A program made the translations under genes and the position numbers. DNA of 64,000 nucleotides from Danio rerio (Eukaryota; Chordata; Actinopteri; Cypriniformes; Danionidae), in assembly GCF_049306965.1 (NCBI RefSeq), contig NC_133176.1:48592501-48656500 (forward strand). Direction: 5' to 3'. Below the pieces are notes generated by a model that was not told the DNA's origin, did not search any database, and saw only the letters and a program-made list of their open reading frames with translations. Position 1 is the stretch's first letter; each line of letters begins with the position of its first letter. This document shows, piece after piece, positions 58,171 through 64,000 of the stretch.

Positions 58171-58459
58171 AGTATAGGTAATTTCTTTAGCGATAAGTCT
58201 TTTATTTTACAATATTAGGCTACTTTTGCCATTGTGAGTTTAAAATCTCACCATTTCAGTTAGAATTGCAAGAGATAAAGACAATGTCAGAAAAATGGCA
58301 AAATTACAATGAAAATAATTACAATAATCAGTTGAGATGAATCGAGATCTCTAAAATATAATTGCAAAATAGTTTTTTTCTCTCCGCGAATCCCACTATC
58401 TCGAAGTTCTGATTTTTCCCAGTGAGTTAATACCTCACAATTTATTTTCTCTGATTTTT
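58171..58459. other. Non-coding spacer
   Basis: Nothing recognised. Confidence 0.4.
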
Positions 58460-58880
58460 ATAGAAATGGTTGACTCAAAAAGAGTTTACTCACTATTTTG
58501 TCACCCTAAAGGGGCTCCAAACATGTTTTTCTTTCTTTTGTTAAAAAAGATTCTGAAGAAGGTTGGAAACTATTCACGTTTGCTGATTGGCAATTTCGTC
58601 ACTATTTCTCAGCAACAAAACATGCCCGTACCAAATCAACATTCTTATAACTGGGTGTCATTGTAAGCATTATTGATTTTAATATTAGTGTGGCAGAACA
58701 GTATATAAACTAAAATTTGTAAAAAAATAAATAAAATAATAATAATTATAATTTACAGGTCATCAACAGGATTCACACTTGTAAAGTCAAAAACAACAGG
58801 GTCACCAATTAACACGGTCATCGCTTAAACTGTAAAACCGGTAGCTATGACACAGCAAGGGTGAACTAGCCCTTTAAGTT
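58460..58880. repeat. MITE-like element (gggtgaact family)
   Basis: Contains aaagagtttactcactattt, gattctgaagaaggttggaa and aagggtgaactagcccttta, matching the small-element family at 36413 and 37147. Confidence 0.45.
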
Positions 58881-59289
58881 TATATCTTGGGTTTCTAACT
58901 TAATGCTTCTGAATTATGGGGAAGGCAGAATTGTTAACGTTAGATATAAACGTCAGAATTGTGTGAAACGCAGTTACCTCTTTTTAGCTAATTATTTTTA
59001 TCTTTATGGCAGAAACATACTTCTATTATCTCTCCTCATTTAAATGAACGTGAGGGGTTCGACTTGTCGTGCCTTATTAATTACTTTCTGAATCTTTCCA
59101 TTCACGACTGCCTCTATCTGTGTATCTGTCAGTCGTTCTTACAGCTTCCGCGCGTGCGTTTAGCTCTCCTCATCTCTCTCTCTCTGTCGCCTTGGACACG
59201 TGTGGGTGTTGCATATCATCTGTACTTGCTGTTTTTATGTTATGTGTCGTAGAACCCAAACCGAGACACAGTAAACTACACACATCTTT

Positions 59290-59500
59290 TTTTATTCTCT
59301 CCCCTTCTCTCTCTCTCTCTCTTTCCCTGCCTCCATCTCTCTTTCTTTCTCTAAAGGTCCAGTTGCTAGGTAACAGTTAATTGTCAAGAAATAGTTACAT
59401 GTGTTGCAATGTATTCTGTGATTGGCTGCTTGAAGGAAGCGAGAGAGAGAGAAAAAGAGAGAGAGAGAATGAAAAAGAGAGTGGGGGAGTGAGACAGGAA
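59290..59500. repeat. CT and GA low-complexity tracts
   Basis: Ctctctct near 59297-59350 and gagagaga near 59440-59490, lying as mirror-like tracts around 59360-59430. Confidence 0.75.
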
Positions 59501-60097
59501 TAGAAAGAGTAGGTTTGTGAAATATTGAATTGCAAATGGTTTTAAAATAAACAGCTATTAGTTTAAAAATAAACAGCATGTACAACATTTTCACCATTTA
59601 AAACATATTCACCATTTCTCACATGAATCGATAATCAAAATAGGTTAGAAACTAATCAAATAGTACAGAATGAAGTGTACACTCTTAAAAATAATTTTAA
59701 AAATCCACTCTTAAAAATAAAGGTTCTTTGTTGGGCATAACTGGTTCCACAAAGAACATTTACATGTGTGAAACATCCCAGGATCTTTATAATTCTTAAA
59801 ATTTTAAAATTATTAAAATGTTCTTTAAACTATGGAAATGAGTTTTTTTATGAACCGTTCACTGCCAGGTTTTTCTATGAAAAGGTCATTTTGGACACTT
59901 CATTTTTAAAAGTGTAACTACAGTGACATCAGTACTTTGCTCACACGTTATGATGCGATGAACCTGATGCATAAGCAAACACCGGAGTATCAGAAGCTTT
60001 TCACTCGCTGTCAATGTAATTTGCTGAAAGAAGCACACAGGAAACTAAAAAAAAAAAAAAAAAGAAAAAAATGTGACACACACAGACATATATATTA

Positions 60098-61014
60098 GGG
60101 CTGCACGATTTATCGAAAAAGATCATGATCTTGATTCGACTCTACACAGGATCTTAATTCAGCTTATATAATTCAGCCAATTATATTTTCAAGATCAGGA
60201 GAGAAGAGTAAAGGCGGACGCACAAGTCTTCACATTGTTGTATATACATTGCTCAGCAACGTGGACACCTCCAAATGGTGTTAAAAGTGTCACATGCTGT
60301 ATTTATAAGCTATAATTCACCCAAATATGCAATTTCTGTCTTACACGAAATCACACATGAGCTGATGCACTGTTTGTTTACTACCTAGAGGATGCACACG
60401 TGCCCGCCAATCATGTTATAGTGAGCAGAACCTGTGTAGGCTGTGGATGACAGCTAATAAATTTGTAAATAATGTAGTTATTGTTCTGCACTCCGCAGTT
60501 AAAAGTGAAACCAAAAGCGCGCACATCATTTAAATGACCATATTGAATTTTAGAGTTATGATTATTACGATAAGTATTTGATATGTTTTTCTTTCATAGT
60601 GAACACAAAGTGTTGTGAATGAGAATAAATGTTCAACAGTGTTAGTACAGTATATATACTCTTGCCTATAATGTTGAATATAATGCAAAAGGGAATCTGA
60701 TCATTTATCAGTGAATGGTCTAATAATATTGTCAATGACAAATGGCAAGCATATGTCTCAAACATAATAATTCAACTTTAGAATTATGAATAGTTGTATT
60801 CTGATCACTTTAGTGTGAATTAACAACCAGGACATATTTAAAGTCTGTTCAAGTCCACCATTCCAAGTCTATACAAAACTGAGCTTTTTAACCAGCAGTA
60901 GGCCTAATAATGTTGTTTTACCATATGTTTGAAAATAACAACAATAATAGCCTACTCATATTACCCTTTATTTTACATCTACAGAATCATTAGAAAAACA
61001 TGATCTTGATTTTA

Positions 61015-61045
<31 letters not shown>

Positions 61046-61083
61046 CGTGATTCTAATTTTAGTCCGAATCGTGCAGTCCTAAT
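60098..61083. mobile_element. hAT-like element with tagggctgcacgatt ends
   Basis: Left end ttagggctgcacgatttatc, right end cgaatcgtgcagtcctaata. About 985 bp with no transposase frame. A poly(A) tract at 61017-61044 precedes the right end. It separates units of the 59690-62430 array. Confidence 0.7.
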
Positions 61084-61414
61084 ATGTATACACTACACAC
61101 AACGCAAACCTTCATGGACCATCCCATGTAGTTTATAGAGAAAAAGGATTCTTCAGATTTTTAAAATGTTCTTCAATCTATAAAAAGTTGTGGCTTTATG
61201 AAACAATTACTGTCAGGTTCTTCTATGAAAACACTATTTTGGAAGCTTCATTTTTAAGAGTGTAAATTCAATGACTTCAGTATTTTGCTCACACTTTATA
61301 GTGCAATGAACCTGATACAGCCAAGCAAACAACAGAGTATCAGAAGCTTATGTATCACTTATGTAGGCAGTCAATGCAATATGCTGAAAGAAGAACATAG
61401 GAAACTAAAAAAGG

Positions 61415-61420
<6 letters not shown>

Positions 61421-61480
<60 letters not shown>
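61421..61480. repeat. (CA)n microsatellite
   Basis: Read directly. Confidence 0.95.
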
Positions 61481-61483
<3 letters not shown>

Positions 61484-61756
61484 AAAGTCAGAATTATTAG
61501 CCCCCTTCGAATTTTTTCTTCTTTTTTAAAAATGTTTTCCAACTGATGGGAAATTTTCACAGTATGTCTGATAATATTTTTTCTTCTGGATAAAGTCTTA
61601 TTTGTCTTATTTTGGCTAGAATAAAAGCAGTTTTTATTTTTTTAAACACCATTTTAGGGACAAAATTATTAGCCCCTCTCCGTTAAAGAGAAATTGGGGG
61701 AAAAATAAACAAGTGGTCTAATAATTCAGGGGGACTAATAATTATGACTTCAACAT
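61481..61756 (+). mobile_element. Non-autonomous DNA element, cagttgaagtca family, copy 3 (shortened)
   Basis: Left end agttaaagtcagaattatta, right end aattatgacttcaacatata. Inner ttttcacagtatgtctgata is shared with the other copies. The middle portion is deleted. Confidence 0.7.
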
Positions 61757-62430
61757 ATACACACACACACAATGCAAACCAAATGAGATTTATATTTGGC
61801 AGTTGTAGACACTAAGAAAAAGGAATATTGAAGTGAACACCAGAATACCAGAAGCTCTACTTCACTAGCTGTCAATGTAAAATGCTAAAAGAAGCACATA
61901 GGAAACCAAAATACATACATATAAACACAACACAAACCAAATGAGATTCATATTTGTTACTCGTAGACACTATAAAACGGAGTATCAGCATCTCCTCTCA
62001 GATTCATGGACCATCCCATGTTCTTTATAGTAAAAAAGTCCTTCAGATTATTAAAATGTTCTTCAAATGATACAAAAAATGTTATTTTATGAACCCTTCA
62101 CTGCCAGGTTCTTCTATGAATACTCCATATTGGATACTAAAAGTGTAAATTCAATCACATCTGTATTTTGCTCACACGTTATGATGCGATGAACCTGATG
62201 TATCCAAGCAAACACCAGAATATCAGAAGCTCTTCACTTGCTGTCAATGTAATATGCTGAAAGAAGCACATAGGAAATCAAAAAAGAATGTGACAAACAC
62301 ACACACACATACAAAATGTGACAAACACACACACACACACATGTAAATACACACAGCACAAACCAGATAAGATTCATATAAGGCACTTGTAGACCCTAAG
62401 AAAATGGAGTATCAGCATTCAGATTCTGGA

Positions 62431-63000
62431 AATGTATGGAAAACAACAGAGGACTGTAGGGCTTGAGATCTCTCCCTTTTATTTTGTTTTTAGTCAACAC
62501 TGTTTTGTACAAAGAGACAGAAGAATATATCTTAGCACTTGTTTTCACACTGTGTCTGTATTCTCAATAGCTTAAGTATTGTGAAATGTCTCATTAAATT
62601 ATTATTGTAGCCTTAACACGTAATCTCTCTCTATACAAAAACAGAAAAAAAAAGAAAAACAATTTCTGTCATATTTACAGAATCTGTACAATTGTGGTTT
62701 CGAAGTAACATTGAAAATAAGTGGTTAAAATACAAGAAGGACAGAATTAAAGACAACAGAGGTGTACATTTTGTCTTGAATTCTGGTTCTCGGATGCTAT
62801 TAGAATGGCACTGTGCTCCTGGTCCAGTGGTCTAATAACGTTTTCCCCATGTGGCTATATAAAAAATCTTCCAGACAAAAAATGTATCTCAAATTTCAAT
62901 ATTTTAAATATTTGTCTCCATATATTAAAAGGCTATGGAAAGGGGACATCATTATTTACAGCAGAGATAATAGATAACCATTGCACTGTGCTCTGTTTCC

Positions 63001-63033
<33 letters not shown>

Positions 63034-64000
63034 GCACGCACACATGTCCACTCGCACACAGAGGTAATCAAGCATATGATTTCTGATACACGTACAATCA
63101 TATGTGACGTACCTTACTGGGGAGGGTGCTAAAATGACAAACCAAAAACTAGTGTATTCATATCCTTCCCGTAATCGGGAAAGAAATGAGAAGGGAAATA
63201 AAACCATGAAATAACACAGAACATTGGCTACTATCCCTCTTTCGCCAAGTTTTTCGGCCCACCACCCTTGTGTCTTCTGCTGCAAATGTCGTCTCGCACT
63301 AAACCTGTTGTCATTAGTCGAATGATATTAGCGTACTTTAACAAGGCCACATCTTCAAAAAATGGAATACAAAACTGGAAAGCTTTTCAGGACGAGCAAA
63401 GGCAACTGTCCAGACACGCAATCACACAATACCTCCGTTACATACAGTAATACTATTAAAAATTATAGGCTCGACTCTCCAAAACACACAGAGTTTGGCA
63501 GGAAATGCAATGGTCGAAGTCTGTCACCACATCTCTAACTCTTAAAAATGCCACGTTGTTCAGGTAAAAGGAAAATGAGAAAAGTAGACCAAGCATAAAA
63601 AAATCTGAAGGGTACTTAAAAATGGTACCATGCAAAGAAAGGTATCGTGAGAGCAAAAAAATCTTGTGCTAAAAAAATAGCTGTAGATTCAAGAATGATC
63701 TTTAAAAATGATGCCTGCTGTGCCAATACTCCAGACAAAACCTAGCGAGTTGTAACTCCATTTGAAAATATTTCATTAGAATCACCACATGTACCGTATC
63801 GCCTGTATTATGCGCAGTTCATAAACATATTCACCCACAAAAAAGCAGGCATGATATCTAAAATTTGACATGAAAAGCTAAAGATATGGCAATAAATAAG
63901 TAAAAGACATGCATGCTTATCTTAAACACAAACCCTCACACAAAGACAACTGAGTCAAAAAAGAATGTGGCAAAAAAGTTAAAAATCCACAAATTGATAG
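62431..64000 (-). other. Right edge; possible 3' UTR of an unseen minus-strand gene
   Basis: Apart from a CA tract at 63004-63031 this stretch lacks recognisable interspersed repeats, unlike the preceding 6 kb. A minus-strand AATAAA lies near 62476-62481. A long 3' UTR read leftwards from a gene beyond 64000 would fit. No coding exon is supported, so this is weak. Confidence 0.25.

Larger units (their letters stand above)
59690..62430 (+). repeat. Array of a ~1 kb unit, three or more decayed copies
   Basis: Recurrent blocks: cactgccaggtttttctatg type at 59868, 61209 and 62100; then tttgctcacacgttatgatg, gcgatgaacctgatg, gagtatcagaagctt and gctgaaagaagcacatagga (about 59930-60050, 61285-61405, 62160-62280, with a partial near 61845-61905). 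A linking block accaaatgagattcatattt occurs near 61775, 61935 and 62355. Each copy begins with an aaaggttcttt-type MITE remnant. CA microsatellites and two transposable elements lie between copies. Confidence 0.7.

Overview
The window looks like zebrafish (Danio rerio) or a very close cyprinid. It is AT-rich vertebrate DNA with split genes, long TA, CA and GA microsatellites, seven copies of a DANA/HE1-type tRNA-derived SINE, Tc1-like transposons and many small inverted-repeat elements. The species call rests on repeat families and on remembered protein families; no alignment was run. Exon limits were read by eye from splice sites and reading-frame phase. One base (10734) is ambiguous.

Layout from left to right. 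(1) 809-9656, minus strand: two tandem related genes for secreted proteins carrying four-cysteine ZP-N-like modules. The right one (5036-9656) is complete: 5 exons, 622 aa, two modules and a long Pro/Tyr/Gln-rich tail. The left one (809-3375) shows three coding exons and then runs off the window. (2) 9657-14301: repeat-rich spacer, then a TATA promoter and a 5' leader exon for (3) a plus-strand PMP22/EMP-family tetraspan gene (14302-19824, 4 coding exons, 162 aa). (4) Convergent to it, f8a on the minus strand (22520-31389, 12 coding exons, 317 aa), coding for the huntingtin partner HAP40. (5) nfam1 on the minus strand (31705-36844, 6 exons, 239 aa), an Ig-like ITAM receptor whose stop lies about 315 bp upstream of the f8a start. 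(6) 36845-45282: no gene recognised; repeats and microsatellites. (7) A plus-strand gene for a small secreted coiled-coil protein (45283-55792, 3 exons, 186 aa) that I cannot name. (8) 55793-64000: no coding gene recognised; a local duplication interrupted by a transposon, a tandem array of a roughly 1 kb unit, and a right-edge stretch that could be the 3' UTR of an unseen minus-strand gene.

The genes do not form a pathway. Points of interest are the ZP-N gene pair, an EMP-family protein without the usual loop cysteines, an NFAM1 whose Ig-like domain lacks one canonical cysteine, a 12-exon f8a where the human gene is intronless, abutting 3' ends of the EMP-like gene and f8a, and several repeats whose nesting gives a relative insertion order. 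I saw no retroviral, LTR or capsid-bearing element and no CRISPR array.
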